Source of the DNA: Geminicoccus roseus DSM 18922
GTDB lineage: Bacteria > Pseudomonadota > Alphaproteobacteria > Geminicoccales > Geminicoccaceae
NCBI RefSeq assembly: GCF_000427665.1
Contig: NZ_KE386572.1
Location: 248,001-312,000 of the forward strand
DNA: 64,000 bases
Direction: 5' to 3'
In this document: one piece after another, positions 1-8,635 of the stretch
Position numbering within the stretch: the first letter of the stretch is position 1
Layout: every line of letters begins with the position of its first letter
Translations under genes and position numbers: made by a program
The notes under the pieces: generated by a model
The model's database searches: none
Told to the model about the DNA's origin: nothing
What the model saw: the letters and a program-made list of their open reading frames with translations, nothing else

Positions 1-1
1 T

Positions 2-145
2 CTGGAGGCAGCCGGGATCAAGCCCGCCATGCGCGACGACGGGGTGGTGCAGATCGGCCCGAACGGCGGTGCCGACCGGTTCGTGGCGGCGGCCAAGAAC
101 CAGCGGATCTGGGCGCGCGAGCCAAAGGTGCGCCTGATCCCCTGA
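2..145 (+). CDS. 3' end of an unidentified protein (partial)
   Basis: Only the last 47 codons are in the window; they read open from the left edge to a TGA at 143-145. The visible tail is basic and ends ...VRLIP, with G/C-ending codons like the neighbouring genes, so it is coding. No motif is complete enough to name the family. It converges on the next gene, whose stop lies 28 bases further on. Confidence 0.6.
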   Translation: MEAAGIKPAMRDDGVVQIGPNGGADRFVAAAKNQRIWAREPKVRLIP

Positions 146-173
146 GCCAAGGCGCCTGGAGGCCGGGGCCGGC

Positions 174-995
174 TCAGCCGGCCTTCGGGCCTGGCACCTG
201 CGGGGCCGGCAGGCCTTTCGGGCGCTCCCAGCGGGCGAAGGCGGCAAGCTTGGCGTCCAGATAGTCTTCCCAATATTGCCGGTCCCGGGCGCTGCGCTCG
301 GCGGCAGACAGGGTGGCCGGGGACAGAGCCGCCGGGGTGGCCGGCTGGGGGTGCCGGCGGTTGCCGGGTTCGTTTGGTCGTCCGGCCGCTGCCGCCGGGC
401 GGGCTTCCGGCTGGTCGCCCTCCCAACCGTCCCCGGCCTGGCCGTCCTCGTCCCAGGCCTCGTCCTCGGGGTCGTCGTCGCCATCCGTCCCGGGTTCGTT
501 TCGCCACGGATCGGCGCCGGGTTCGCTCGCCTGGGGGACCGGCGGGCGGCGGCCGTCCAGGTTCGCCATCAACTCCTTGAACTCGCGCAGGTGCTGGGCG
601 CGGTAGCGGGCCAGATGCACCAGGCGCTGCTGGCCGTCCGGCGCCGGTCCGCCCTCGCCGGCCAGGTGGTCGGCTTCGGCGTCGAGCCTGGCGTGCTGCT
701 CGGTCTCCTGGCGGGACAAACGGAACTGCCGCCAGACATTGTCGACCAGCAATTCAGTCAGGCAGATGCGCAAGGGATCGTCGTCGCCGGCGCAGCGGTC
801 CAGCATCGCCAGGCGCAGGCGCTCATAGGCCTCGGCATCCTCGCCGGCCAGCACCCGGATCTCGCGGGCGCAAAGCCCATGGCGCAGCGCGTTGCGCGCC
901 GAGGCGGCCTTGCCCTCCTCGGTGGCGGGGCCGCGTGAGCGGGCGCCGTTGCGGCGGGCGGCTTCGATCTGGGCGGGCGAGCGGGCGATGGGCAT
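174..995 (-). CDS. Conserved hypothetical protein with N-terminal 'SPAQIEAARRNG...GKAASARNALRHGL' block
   Basis: 273 residues from the ATG at 993-995, which has a GGAG Shine-Dalgarno sequence about eight bases upstream; an in-frame start 19 codons earlier lacks one. The first 45 residues carry the conserved pattern SPAQ-x3-A-x-RNGARS-x-GP followed by EGKAASARNALRHGL, typical of a widespread alphaproteobacterial family of unknown function that I recall near mobile and phage-derived DNA. The middle is helical and charged (RQFRLSRQETEQHARLDAE), and the last 110 residues are low-complexity, rich in Gly, Asp, Pro and Ala. No enzyme motif is visible. Family assignment is from memory of this pattern; function unknown. 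Confidence 0.75.
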   Translation of the reverse strand: MPIARSPAQIEAARRNGARSRGPATEEGKAASARNALRHGLCAREIRVLAGEDAEAYERLRLAMLDRCAGDDDPLRICLTELLVDNVWRQFRLSRQETEQHARLDAEADHLAGEGGPAPDGQQRLVHLARYRAQHLREFKELMANLDGRRPPVPQASEPGADPWRNEPGTDGDDDPEDEAWDEDGQAGDGWEGDQPEARPAAAAGRPNEPGNRRHPQPATPAALSPATLSAAERSARDRQYWEDYLDAKLAAFARWERPKGLPAPQVPGPKAG

Positions 996-1635
996 GGCGG
1001 GGCTCCGGGAGGATGATGGTCCTTCTGGAGATATATATAGGAATATTATCAATTCGCAATCCTGACCTCTGCCTTGGTCCTCAGCCGAGAGCCACGCGAT
1101 ACGCTCAGAATTCTTGTTGAACGAGAGAGCAGGCAGGCAGCCAGGTCATCAATATCCGCCGGGTCGACATCTGTAGGGCAACCGGTACTCCAGCCAAAGA
1201 CCATGATCCGGTTCAGGTTACGACTGATGATCAGGAAATTAGAACCAGATGAGCTTGAACGCCGCGGGAGTAGTGATAGCTCTTTGCAGCGTAAGAGCGC
1301 CGAAGGCGGCACAGATAGCCGCGTCCAGGTCGAGACCCGCGAGGGGCTTCGCGACAGGATGATCTAGGTCAAGTGGCAAGCACGTTGGGTCTGCGAACAT
1401 GCGGAGTGGGCGAGAGCGCGTGCAGAATGCAGAGACAGCGGGCTTCTCCACTCCGTGTCACCAGCCCGTTCGAGGCTTTTTGAGGTCCTAGAGACCGGCG
1501 CCTATGAGGACAACGCAGTCCGATACTCTGCATCCAGTTTTTCACCACGAAAGATGCCTCAGCAGGCAAGCGGGAGTTTGACATGCAGGCTCGGATCGTT
1601 CCGAATAATAGCGCCCATCGGCACTCGCCGGCCCA
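996..1635. other. Gene-free stretch of lower GC
   Basis: About 640 bases with no convincing gene. The left part, 1021-1060, is AT-rich (a run of TA steps) and carries the likely promoter of the gene at 174-995. The remainder is less G/C-biased than the surroundings, and reading frames in it lack biased third positions. It may be degenerate accessory DNA next to the HNH gene. Confidence 0.5.
1031..1059 (-). promoter_or_regulatory. Candidate sigma-70 promoter for the 174-995 gene
   Basis: On the minus strand TTGCGA (1054-1059) is followed after 16-17 bases by TATATA/ATATAT (1031-1037), within an AT-rich island that stands out in this GC-rich window. It lies 36-64 bases upstream of the chosen start at 995. 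The match is by eye, not scored. Confidence 0.35.
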
Positions 1636-2046
1636 ATGAAAGACACTCCTCCGGCCCGAGTCCGCAACCAGGCCGAAGCACGCCGGGTGCTCAACGAGCA
1701 CTATCCCTTCAAGTGCTGCGCGGTATGCGGGCTGCAACTAGCGACGTGCCTGACGGTTGCTCACCTCGACCACGATGCCAGCAACAACGGCCCCGACAAT
1801 CTGGCGCGTCTGTGCCAGACGCACCATTGGATGTACGATGCCGGATTGTACCCGGTGGAGGCCATCAGGCTTCTCCAAGCCCATTGGCAGACCATCGAGG
1901 GCAAGCCCAGCCACAAGGCCAGGATGAAGGACGCCGGCGCCAAAGCAGCCCTTACGCGCAAACGAAGTGCGGCGGCCCGCAAGGCCGTCGAGACGCGAAG
2001 ACTGCGGGCGGAGAGCCTGAAATCCGAAAGCGGACCATTCGAATAG
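1636..2046 (+). CDS. HNH-endonuclease-like protein
   Basis: 136 residues. A zinc-finger/HNH-like core lies at about residues 29-70: CCAVCG, then VAHLDHD and N-x3-NLARLCQTHHWMYDAG, giving the C-x2-C ... H-x-D-H ... N ... L-C-x2-HH arrangement of HNH nucleases. The C-terminal 45 residues are strongly basic and helical (KARMKDAGAKAALTRKRSAA), a plausible nucleic-acid-binding tail. There is no good Shine-Dalgarno sequence before the ATG. Codon use is less G/C-biased than the neighbours, suggesting transfer. No methylase, terminase or toxin partner is adjacent, so this may be a homing-type or phage-derived nuclease; nuclease activity is inferred from the motif only. Confidence 0.7.
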   Translation: MKDTPPARVRNQAEARRVLNEHYPFKCCAVCGLQLATCLTVAHLDHDASNNGPDNLARLCQTHHWMYDAGLYPVEAIRLLQAHWQTIEGKPSHKARMKDAGAKAALTRKRSAAARKAVETRRLRAESLKSESGPFE

Positions 2047-2241
2047 GAAGCCGTCGCGTTCCGGGAGAGGCGGCTGCCCGGTCGGAAGACGGTCATCGGC
2101 GCGGGCCGCCTGGCGACCTGCGCACCGTCCAGGCCAACAGCGGCGAGGATGAGACGGGTGACCATGCATCGCGAAACAGGATGAGGGCGGCTTGGCGGCG
2201 AGCTAGGCTGACCTGGAGGTTCAACCGTCCTGGGGAACGGC

Positions 2242-2589
2242 ATGGCGGGTTGCCTCGTCGCGGCCGACACGCGCCTGGCTACGTATGGCAGCCTGGCGCC
2301 CGACCGGGTCAACCATCATCGGCTGGAGGGGCTGGCGGGGCGTTGGCGGCACGGCACGGTGCGCGGCAGGCTCATCGATGCCGGCTGGGGAGCGGCGCTG
2401 GGCCATCCCGGGCTGGTGCTCGACCCGGGCGGGCCTCTCGTCGAGGTCCAGCTGTTCGAATCGCCGGACCTGCCCGGGCACTGGGCCCGTCTCGACGCGT
2501 TCGAGGGGGATGGCTACCGGCGGGTCGCTACCCTCGTGCGCACGGAAGACGGCGAAGCGGAGGCCTGGATCTATGTGGTCGTCGCCTGA
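2242..2589 (+). CDS. Gamma-glutamylcyclotransferase-like (AIG2/GGCT fold) protein, copy 1
   Basis: 115 residues. The glycine-rich substrate loop of the GGCT fold is at residues 14-20 (TYGSLAP), and the second conserved block (LDAFEGDGYRR) is near residue 85; its Glu is in the position of the acidic residue conserved in the family. A single-domain GGCT-like protein of this size is usual. Family members act on gamma-glutamyl amines or peptides, but many are uncharacterised and the substrate here is unknown. A paralogue of equal length lies at 10566-10913, and the DNA just upstream of both genes is also similar, indicating duplication of a small locus. Confidence 0.8.
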   Translation: MAGCLVAADTRLATYGSLAPDRVNHHRLEGLAGRWRHGTVRGRLIDAGWGAALGHPGLVLDPGGPLVEVQLFESPDLPGHWARLDAFEGDGYRRVATLVRTEDGEAEAWIYVVVA

Positions 2590-2957
2590 GGCCGGGTCGT
2601 GGCCGGCACGCCGAGCATTGCCACCGTCCGGGCGGGTTTCATGCCCACCGCAGCAGGTGGCGGGCCGTCGAGCGGCGGGCTCTGGGACCGTTCGACGGCG
2701 CCGGCATCCGGTCGGCTGCCGGGCTTTTGCCAGCAGACCATGCCAGGGCCGGCGAGTGGGCCTGATACGTCCGTCGGGCTCGGCGCCTCACTCTCTCTGA
2801 CCTCCGCAGCCTCCTTAGGCGGAGGCTGTGCGAACGACACGTTCCCCGGCCGGACAGCGCCGTCGCCCGAAAAGAAAATTGATCATTACCAAATTATGAT
2901 CCATATTTAACATTATTTTCATTTTCATGGTTCAGTTCAGCATCACAGGACACTCCC
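2590..2957. other. Intergenic region with hairpin and promoter-like AT-rich segment
   Basis: 368 bases without a gene. At 2808-2827 AGCCTCC and GGAGGCT form a perfect 7-bp stem around a 6-base loop; an overlapping alternative pairs 2801-2807 with 2819-2825. There is no T-run after it, so a terminator role is unproven. From 2871 to 2940 the sequence becomes AT-rich, the usual look of a promoter before a secreted RTX gene. Confidence 0.5.
2879..2907 (+). promoter_or_regulatory. Candidate promoter of the RTX gene
   Basis: TTGATC (2879-2884), a 17-base spacer and CATATT (2902-2907) resemble -35/-10 elements, about 50 bases before the RTX start codon, in an AT-rich island. Both hexamers match the consensus only partly. 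Confidence 0.35.
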
Positions 2958-4613
2958 ATGGCCAGCATCAACGGTACCAGCGGCGCGGACGTGCTGCGCG
3001 GGACGACGCTTGCCGACGTCATCTGGGCGCGTGGCGGCAACGATGCCGTCAGAGGCCTTGCCGGCAATGACCGCCTGTATGGCGAGGCCGGGAACGACAC
3101 GATCCATGGGGGGGACGGCAACGACCGCATGGGCGGTGGGTTCGGCAACGACCGGTTGTTCGGTGATGGCGGGAACGACACGCTGTTGGGCGATGCCGGC
3201 CGCGACTATCTGTGGGGCGGTGCCGGCAAGGACGACCTGGCCGGCGGGGCCGGCGACGATGTCCTGCGGGGCAACTCCGGCGACGACATCCTGCGGGGGG
3301 ACGGCGGCAACGACCTGCTGGAAGGCGGGGCCGGCAACGACCTGTTCCATGGCGGGACCGGGGCCGACCGGTTCTTCGGTGGCGATGGGATCGACACGGT
3401 CTCGTTCGTCCACGAGACGTATGGCGTCTTCGTGCACATGGTCGGCAACTATGCGGCCAATGGCGATCCCGAGATGGTCGACCCCACGGTGGTGGAGCGG
3501 CTCGAAGGGGTGGAGCGGGTGCGTGGCAGCAACCACGATGACCTGATGTTCGCCCAGATCGAGGACGGCTTCCCCATTACCTGGGACGATCCGCTGGCCT
3601 TCTTCGGCCTGGGCGGCAACGACCGCCTTGTCGGCGGCAGTGCCGGCGACGAGTTGGAAGGCAACGACGGCAACGACTTCATCAGCGGCGATGCTGGTAA
3701 CGACGTTCTGCGGGGCGGCAACGGCGACGATGTGCTGGAAGGAGGTGCCGGCAACGACCTGTTCCATGGTGGGGCAGGCGCCGACACGTTCATCGGTGGT
3801 GATGGGATCGACACGGTCTCCTACGCAGGCGAAGCACGCGGCGTCTTCGTCCACCTGGCCTCGTCCTACGCACCGGGCTCCTGGCCGGACCTCGAAGATA
3901 CCCTGACCTACGAATCGCTGACCGGCGTGGAGCGGGTACGGGGCACTTCCCATGACGATGCCCTGCACGGGGTCATGGTCTCAAGCGAAGAGGAACTGAC
4001 CACGCCCATCGCCCTGTTCGGCCTGGGCGGCGACGATTCCATCAGTGGCGGGTTCTCCGACGACGCGCTGGAAGGCAACGACGGCAACGACTTCATCGAC
4101 GGAAAGATCGGCAACGACCGGATCGACGGCGGTGCCGGCGCCGACCTGCTGAACGGTGGTTTCGGCGAAGGCGACGACCGGCTGACGGGCGGCGGCGGGA
4201 GAGACACCTTCCGCTATTCGATCGACCGGCATGGAGATGATCCGGACGCGCCGCCGAATTTCGATCCGGAGAATACCGGCGCCGACATCATCACCGACCT
4301 CCGCCCAGGCGAGGACAGGCTCGTCTGGAGCGCGCGTGCCGCCGATGACCCGGGCAGTGCCGACGGCGTGTCCTATTCCCATGATGAATTGTTCGACGTG
4401 CTGGACAGCAACGGCGACGGCGCGATCAGCGGGCTGGACCGGTTTGCCGACAGCAGGCTGGTCGAGGGCGTGCGCAGCCTGGTGATCGACGTCTCGGCGC
4501 TTCTCAATGCCAAGCTGCCGGCCGGCGAAGACCTCAAGGGCACGCTGAGCGGCGACCGGCTGACCCTGCTTGGCCTGAACAGCCTGGAGGCGCAGGACAT
4601 CGCGGCCGGCTGA
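2958..4613 (+). CDS. RTX (hemolysin-type Ca2+-binding repeat) secreted protein
   Basis: 551 residues, start supported by an AGGA motif 8-12 bases upstream. Residues 7-145 and 215-415 are packed with nonapeptide repeats of type GGxGxDxL, which bind Ca2+ and fold into parallel beta-rolls. Two longer units, residues about 120-244 and 259-382, are near-copies of each other (both contain [31 protein letters not shown]), so the gene grew by internal duplication. Residues 483-494 ([12 protein letters not shown]) form an EF-hand-type loop, an extra Ca2+ site. There is no N-terminal signal peptide; such proteins leave by type I secretion through an uncleaved C-terminal signal, here the hydrophobic end [16 protein letters not shown]. 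No exporter genes or catalytic domain are in view; adhesin or surface-layer role is possible. Confidence 0.9.
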   Translation: MASINGTSGADVLRGTTLADVIWARGGNDAVRGLAGNDRLYGEAGNDTIHGGDGNDRMGGGFGNDRLFGDGGNDTLLGDAGRDYLWGGAGKDDLAGGAGDDVLRGNSGDDILRGDGGNDLLEGGAGNDLFHGGTGADRFFGGDGIDTVSFVHETYGVFVHMVGNYAANGDPEMVDPTVVERLEGVERVRGSNHDDLMFAQIEDGFPITWDDPLAFFGLGGNDRLVGGSAGDELEGNDGNDFISGDAGNDVLRGGNGDDVLEGGAGNDLFHGGAGADTFIGGDGIDTVSYAGEARGVFVHLASSYAPGSWPDLEDTLTYESLTGVERVRGTSHDDALHGVMVSSEEELTTPIALFGLGGDDSISGGFSDDALEGNDGNDFIDGKIGNDRIDGGAGADLLNGGFGEGDDRLTGGGGRDTFRYSIDRHGDDPDAPPNFDPENTGADIITDLRPGEDRLVWSARAADDPGSADGVSYSHDELFDVLDSNGDGAISGLDRFADSRLVEGVRSLVIDVSALLNAKLPAGEDLKGTLSGDRLTLLGLNSLEAQDIAAG

Positions 4614-4664
4614 TCGCAGAAGCCCGGCTCACCCACAGCCAAGGGGATGCATCCGACCGACGAC

Positions 4665-5009
4665 CTAGCGCCGCTGCTCCCCCGTCATCGCGACCACCCG
4701 GCCGTCATCGAGGGTGAAGGTCCTGGTAGCGAACCCGCTGCAGAAGCCGGCGGCCTTGCTGGACCGGCGCCCGTCCCTCCAATGGTAGCGCGCCTCGACC
4801 ACCAGATGGTCCGGGGCGTCGTCGAGCACCTTGGCCTGCGTCACCTGCATCGAGGGCTGCACGCACCGGGCACCCTCCTCCCAGGCATGGGCCGCGTAGT
4901 AGTCCTCGATGGCCGCGACGGCGCCCGGGTGGTCCGGCAGGGCCTGCGGGGCGGTGCAGCCGGCCAGTCCGAGCAGGGCCGCCAGCGCCGGGCCGTAGTG
5001 CATGTTCAT
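4665..5009 (-). CDS. Small lipoprotein of unknown function
   Basis: 114 residues. The N-terminus is a short lipoprotein signal ending in the lipobox LAGC, so Cys18 should be lipidated and the protein anchored in the cell envelope. Two ATG codons (5007-5009 and 5001-5003) could serve as start; a GAGG motif upstream favours neither strongly. The mature domain has two further cysteines (CVQPSM and AAGFCSG) that could form a disulfide. It is read divergently from the AraC regulator. I do not recognise a named family. Confidence 0.75.
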   Translation of the reverse strand: MNMHYGPALAALLGLAGCTAPQALPDHPGAVAAIEDYYAAHAWEEGARCVQPSMQVTQAKVLDDAPDHLVVEARYHWRDGRRSSKAAGFCSGFATRTFTLDDGRVVAMTGEQRR

Positions 5010-5325
5010 CGATGTCGTGCCTCGTGATCGTGCCGCCTCAGGGGCCATCATGCTTGTCATGGATAGCCGAGGCTCCAGGGCAGGCAGTTCGTGCCAGCAG
5101 CGCCTTGATACATTGGCTGAGGCTTCCTGGCGCGATGCCTGCGTCATCCATCCCGGTCGCCAGGCTAGCCAGCCGCCCGCCGCACGTCCTGCTGGCCGGG
5201 CTTCCGCCGGCTCGACCTTTCGGCCAACGGGCGCCCCGCGGGCGCAGGCGCGGATCCGGCGTGCTTGCCTTGCGGCCCAGGCGGGACCAGCCTGCGGCCA
5301 GGGCCGGAGCAGCGCAGGCGGGGGG
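5010..5325. other. Divergent intergenic region, lipoprotein / AraC regulator
   Basis: 316 bases between two divergent genes, presumably holding both promoters. No clear palindrome, promoter box or RNA fold was recognised. Confidence 0.4.
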
Positions 5326-6132
5326 ATGGAAGGCCGGTTCGAGATTGCGCGCTGTTGGATGAACGGCGTGGAGGCGGTGTCGGCGGATACCGGGCATGCG
5401 TTCGGCCGGCATATCCATGAGCAGTTCGGGATCGGGGTGATCCTGCGCGGGGCGCAGCGATCCTCGAGCGGGCGGGGCATGGTCGAGGCGCAGGCCGGCG
5501 ACGTGATCACCGTGAACCCGGGCGAGGTGCATGACGGGCTGCCGGTCGGCGAGAGCGGCCGGGCCTGGCGGATGCTGTATCTCGAGCCGGCGGCGCTGGC
5601 GGGGCCGATGGGCGATCTGACTGGGGGCGGCGGCGCCGGTGCGGAGCTGGCGCACCCGGTGAGGCGGGATCCGGCGGCGGCAGCAGCGTTCCGGTCCCTG
5701 TTCCGGGCGGTGACCGACCCGCAGGGCGGAAGCAGCGAGATCGAGGGCCAGCAGAGCCTGATCCTGCTGCTGGCGCGGCTTGTCGAGCGCCGATCGCCCG
5801 GGCGCGCGCCCGGAGCGGTGCTGGGGATCGGGCGGGTGCGGGCGCGCATCGACGACGATCCGTCGGCGCCCCTCTCGCTTGCCGAGCTGGCCCAGATCGG
5901 CGGCGTCAGCCCGTTCCAGCTGATCCGGGGCTTCGCCAGGGCGACCGGCCTGACGCCGCACGCCTATCTGGTCCAGCGCCGGCTGCACAAGGCCCGGCGG
6001 CTGATCGCGGGCGGCGTCGTCCTGGCCGATGCGGCCCAGGCGGCGGGCTTTGCCGACCAGAGCCACATGACCCGGCTGTTCGTGCGCGCCTACGGCATGT
6101 CGCCCGGCCGCTTTGCCGCCGCCAGGCGCTGA
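5326..6132 (+). CDS. AraC-family transcriptional regulator
   Basis: 268 residues. The N-terminal half is a cupin-type sensing domain (HIHEQFGIGVIL, NPGEVHDG). The C-terminal ~100 residues contain the two helix-turn-helix units of AraC proteins, beginning LSLAELAQIGGVSPFQLIRG and ending with the conserved GFADQSHMTRLFVRAYGMSP-type signature. The ATG at 5326 follows a purine-rich GGCGGGGGG stretch; longer readings upstream lack homology. Downstream lie a B3/B4-domain protein and a LysE-type exporter on the same strand, an arrangement seen in many proteobacteria, so it probably activates that pair. The inducer is not evident. Confidence 0.9.
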   Translation: MEGRFEIARCWMNGVEAVSADTGHAFGRHIHEQFGIGVILRGAQRSSSGRGMVEAQAGDVITVNPGEVHDGLPVGESGRAWRMLYLEPAALAGPMGDLTGGGGAGAELAHPVRRDPAAAAAFRSLFRAVTDPQGGSSEIEGQQSLILLLARLVERRSPGRAPGAVLGIGRVRARIDDDPSAPLSLAELAQIGGVSPFQLIRGFARATGLTPHAYLVQRRLHKARRLIAGGVVLADAAQAAGFADQSHMTRLFVRAYGMSPGRFAAARR

Positions 6133-6205
6133 CCTGCAATTCCCGTCAAGACGCAAGGAAGCCTCGTCGCGCAGATGGCCCGGCAAAACCAGCCGGGCCA
6201 CCGCC

Positions 6206-6883
6206 ATGTCCTTCCCGTTTCGCTACGCGGCCGAGATCCGGCCCCGCTTTCCCAAGCTTTGCTCGGGCGCCCTCCTGATCGACGGCGTGGACGGGACGGC
6301 CGGACCGCCCCGGGCCATCGCCCGCTTCACCGGCATGGCCGACTGCCGGCTGGCTGTCGCCAGCGAGGGCGGGTTGCCCGAGATCCGGGCCTGGCGGCGC
6401 GCCTTCGCGGCGATGGGGCTGAAGCCCACGCAGCATCGCTGCGCGTCGGAAGCCCTGCTGCGGCGCTATCGCAAGGAAGGGGCCCTGCCCGCCCGCCATC
6501 CGCTGATCGACCTGTGCAACGCCGCCTCACTGGGCTTCGCCATTCCGGTGGCGGTGTTCGACACGGCCAGGATCGCCGGTGCTCTGACCGTGCGGTCCGC
6601 CGATGGCGGGGAAGCCTACGAGACGCTGGCAGGCGGGATCGAGCGGCCGGAGCCTGGCGAGATCATCTTCGCCGATGAGGGCGGCCGGGCGCATGCGCGG
6701 CGCTGGACCAGCCGGCAGAGCGGCTGGTCGGCGATCCGCGCCAGCACCACCCAGGCCCTGATCGTGGCCGAGGCCCTGCACGAGACGGGCGGCGAGGATG
6801 TGGCCGCGCTGATGGCGACATTGGCCCGGGCGCTGGCCGAGACCTGGCCAGGAGCGGTGGTGACGGAGGTGGCGCCGCGATGA
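6206..6883 (+). CDS. B3/B4 (tRNA-binding-like) domain protein
   Basis: 225 residues. It resembles the B3/B4 domain of phenylalanyl-tRNA synthetase beta chain occurring as a stand-alone protein: conserved segments include HPLIDLCNAASLGFAIPVAV and a later EIIFADEGG block. Stand-alone B3/B4 proteins are suspected of binding or editing misacylated tRNA or amino acids, but this is not settled. The last four bases (ATGA) overlap the exporter gene, so the two are co-translated; the pairing hints at handling of an unusual amino acid. Regulated presumably by the AraC protein upstream. Confidence 0.8.
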   Translation: MSFPFRYAAEIRPRFPKLCSGALLIDGVDGTAGPPRAIARFTGMADCRLAVASEGGLPEIRAWRRAFAAMGLKPTQHRCASEALLRRYRKEGALPARHPLIDLCNAASLGFAIPVAVFDTARIAGALTVRSADGGEAYETLAGGIERPEPGEIIFADEGGRAHARRWTSRQSGWSAIRASTTQALIVAEALHETGGEDVAALMATLARALAETWPGAVVTEVAPR

Positions 6884-7491
6884 CGGCGGAATTCCTGCTC
6901 ACCTCGCTGGTGCTGATTGCCTCCCCCGGCACCGGCGCGCTGTTCACGGTGGCGGCCGGGCTTTCGGGCGGGGCGCGGGCTGGCCTGGTCGCGGCTTGCG
7001 GCTGCACGCTCGGCATCGTCCCGCATTTGCTGGCGGCGGTCAGCGGGCTGGCAGCACTGCTCCAGGCGAGCGCTGCGGCCTTCCAGGCCCTGCGCTATGC
7101 CGGGGTCGCCTACCTGGCCTACATGGCCTGGACGATGCTGCGGGCGCGTGGGGCGCTCCGTCTGGATCCCCAGACCGGCGAGAGGAATGTCCGGCAGGTG
7201 ATCGGGGCCGCGATCCTCGTCAACCTGTTGAACCCCAAGCTTTCGATCTTCTTCCTGGCCTTCCTGCCGCCGTTCGTGCGCGCGGCGGAGGGCTCGCCGG
7301 TCCAGCGCATGGCGGAACTGGGCCTGGTGTTCATGGCGCTGACGCTGCTGGTGTTCGCTGGCTATGGGGTCCTGGCGGCCGGCGTCCGGCGGCATGTGCT
7401 GGCCAGCGCCGCCGTGCAGGCATGGATGCGGCGGGGCTTTGCTGCCGCGTTCGCGGGCCTGGCGGCGCAGCTCGCTTTTGCCCAGCGCTAG
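6880..7491 (+). CDS. LysE/RhtB-family amino-acid exporter
   Basis: 203 residues with about six hydrophobic helices. The N-terminal segment (ASPGTGALFTVAAGLSGG) matches the PGP-x-like first helix and loop of the LysE/RhtB family, and VNLLNPKLSIFFLAFLPPFV is its other hallmark block. These inner-membrane proteins export amino acids such as homoserine, threonine or lysine. Translationally coupled to the B3/B4 gene through ATGA. Specificity cannot be read from the sequence. Confidence 0.9.
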   Translation: MTAEFLLTSLVLIASPGTGALFTVAAGLSGGARAGLVAACGCTLGIVPHLLAAVSGLAALLQASAAAFQALRYAGVAYLAYMAWTMLRARGALRLDPQTGERNVRQVIGAAILVNLLNPKLSIFFLAFLPPFVRAAEGSPVQRMAELGLVFMALTLLVFAGYGVLAAGVRRHVLASAAVQAWMRRGFAAAFAGLAAQLAFAQR

Positions 7492-7540
7492 GCCCGGCCC
7501 TCGCCATGGGGTGGGTAGCGGCGCAGCCGGCGCCCGCCTC

Positions 7541-7945
7541 TCAGCTCTCCGGCGTCTCCGGATCGAGCAGGACCCAGAGGCGGGCGATGCGGGTGCCGTT
7601 CAGTTCGGCGACGTCGGTGCCGGTGACCAGGACCGGACCATCGGCCGGGCCGGCCTGCCAGCGCAGGGCGGCAAGACCATGGTGGCCGACCGCCTCGGCG
7701 CTGGGGGTGAAGCGGAAGGTCGGCGGGAACTGCTTCAGGAGATTGCCGACCACGGCGGAGATCGCGGCGCGGCCGATCACCAGGTTGTCGGGCTCGTAGA
7801 GCACCGGCTCGGCCACGAACAGCTCGTCCAGGGCGGCCATGCGCAGGGCCGGGTCGCGCTGGTTGAACACCCGCTCCAGGTTGTCGCGCAAAAGCCGGGC
7901 GTAATCGGGCTCCTGGCCGGCCTTGATCTCCTGGGTCGCGGACAT
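7541..7945 (-). CDS. SnoaL-like (NTF2 fold) protein
   Basis: 134 residues, the size of single-domain SnoaL/NTF2-fold proteins. The N-terminal helix (LLRDNLERVFNQRDPALRMA), the DELFVAEPVLYEPD segment and the C-terminal strands (GTDVAELNGTRIARLWVLLD) follow that cone-shaped fold. Members include cyclases, isomerases and many orphan proteins. It is last of three same-strand genes (SDR, reductase, this one) with gaps of 48 and 39 bases, probably one transcript controlled by the divergent LysR gene. Confidence 0.8.
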   Translation of the reverse strand: MSATQEIKAGQEPDYARLLRDNLERVFNQRDPALRMAALDELFVAEPVLYEPDNLVIGRAAISAVVGNLLKQFPPTFRFTPSAEAVGHHGLAALRWQAGPADGPVLVTGTDVAELNGTRIARLWVLLDPETPES

Positions 7946-7984
7946 GGGCTTCCTCCTTGCACGGGAGCGGGGCGGCGGCGCCCG

Positions 7985-8587
7985 CTAGCCGATCTTCGCC
8001 AGGTTCAGGGCCGGCAGCGGGCCGCCGGGGAACTGGACCAGGCGGCTGCCGATCGCGAGCGGGCCGAGGTCGATGCCGAAGAAGCCCAGCCGGTCGATCA
8101 GCGCGCCGACCTGCGCCTTCGCACCGGCATCGTCGCCGGAATAGAACAGAACGCGCTTGCCGCCATCGCCGGACGGATCGCCGGCGAGCAGGTGCGGCTG
8201 GAGATGGTTGAACGCCTTCACCAGCCGGGCGCCCGGCACCAGGCCCGCCACCACTTCCGACGAGGAGCGCTCGCCCAGCGGCTCTGGCCGGAACAGCGGC
8301 GCCTCGATCGGGTTGTTGGCGTCGACGACGATGCGCCCGGCGAAGTCGGGCAGGCCGGCCAGCGCTGCCGGCAGCTTCGACCAGTTCACCGCCACCACGA
8401 CGATCGGCCGGGAAGCGGCCTCCTCGCGGCTGGCGGCGGCAACCGGGGAGCCGATCGCGGCCACGGTCTCGGCCAGGCTGGCCGGGCCGCGACTGTTGGA
8501 CAGGAGGACGGGCAGGCCCTGGCGGGCCAGCGCCGTGGCGAGGGCGCGGCCGATCTGGCCGGCGCCGATGATGCCGATGGGGGACAT
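7985..8587 (-). CDS. NADP-binding oxidoreductase of the F420-reductase-like (NpdG/FNO) type
   Basis: 200 residues. The Rossmann motif GIIGAGQIGRALATALA is at residues 4-20, and SNSRG follows the second strand, where the Ser/Arg pair normally holds the NADP 2'-phosphate. VVDANNPIE and the later LVKAFNHLQP block are conserved in the family named after F420-dependent NADP reductase; most bacterial members lack F420 and reduce unknown substrates. Middle gene of the SDR / reductase / SnoaL set. Confidence 0.85.
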   Translation of the reverse strand: MSPIGIIGAGQIGRALATALARQGLPVLLSNSRGPASLAETVAAIGSPVAAASREEAASRPIVVVAVNWSKLPAALAGLPDFAGRIVVDANNPIEAPLFRPEPLGERSSSEVVAGLVPGARLVKAFNHLQPHLLAGDPSGDGGKRVLFYSGDDAGAKAQVGALIDRLGFFGIDLGPLAIGSRLVQFPGGPLPALNLAKIG

Positions 8588-8635
8588 GGCTTCGCTTCTC
8601 TGTGCTGATGGAGCGCACGATGATCGGGCGGGAAA

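Noticed and set aside
1455-2765. 436-codon plus-strand open frame over the HNH and GGCT-like genes
   Set aside because: Arg/Gly/Pro-rich translation with no motifs; an out-of-frame shadow in GC-rich DNA over genes with recognisable domains.
2958-4613. Regular DNA repeats that could suggest a CRISPR or satellite array
   Set aside because: The repetition is of codons for GGxGxD nonapeptides in one continuous reading frame.
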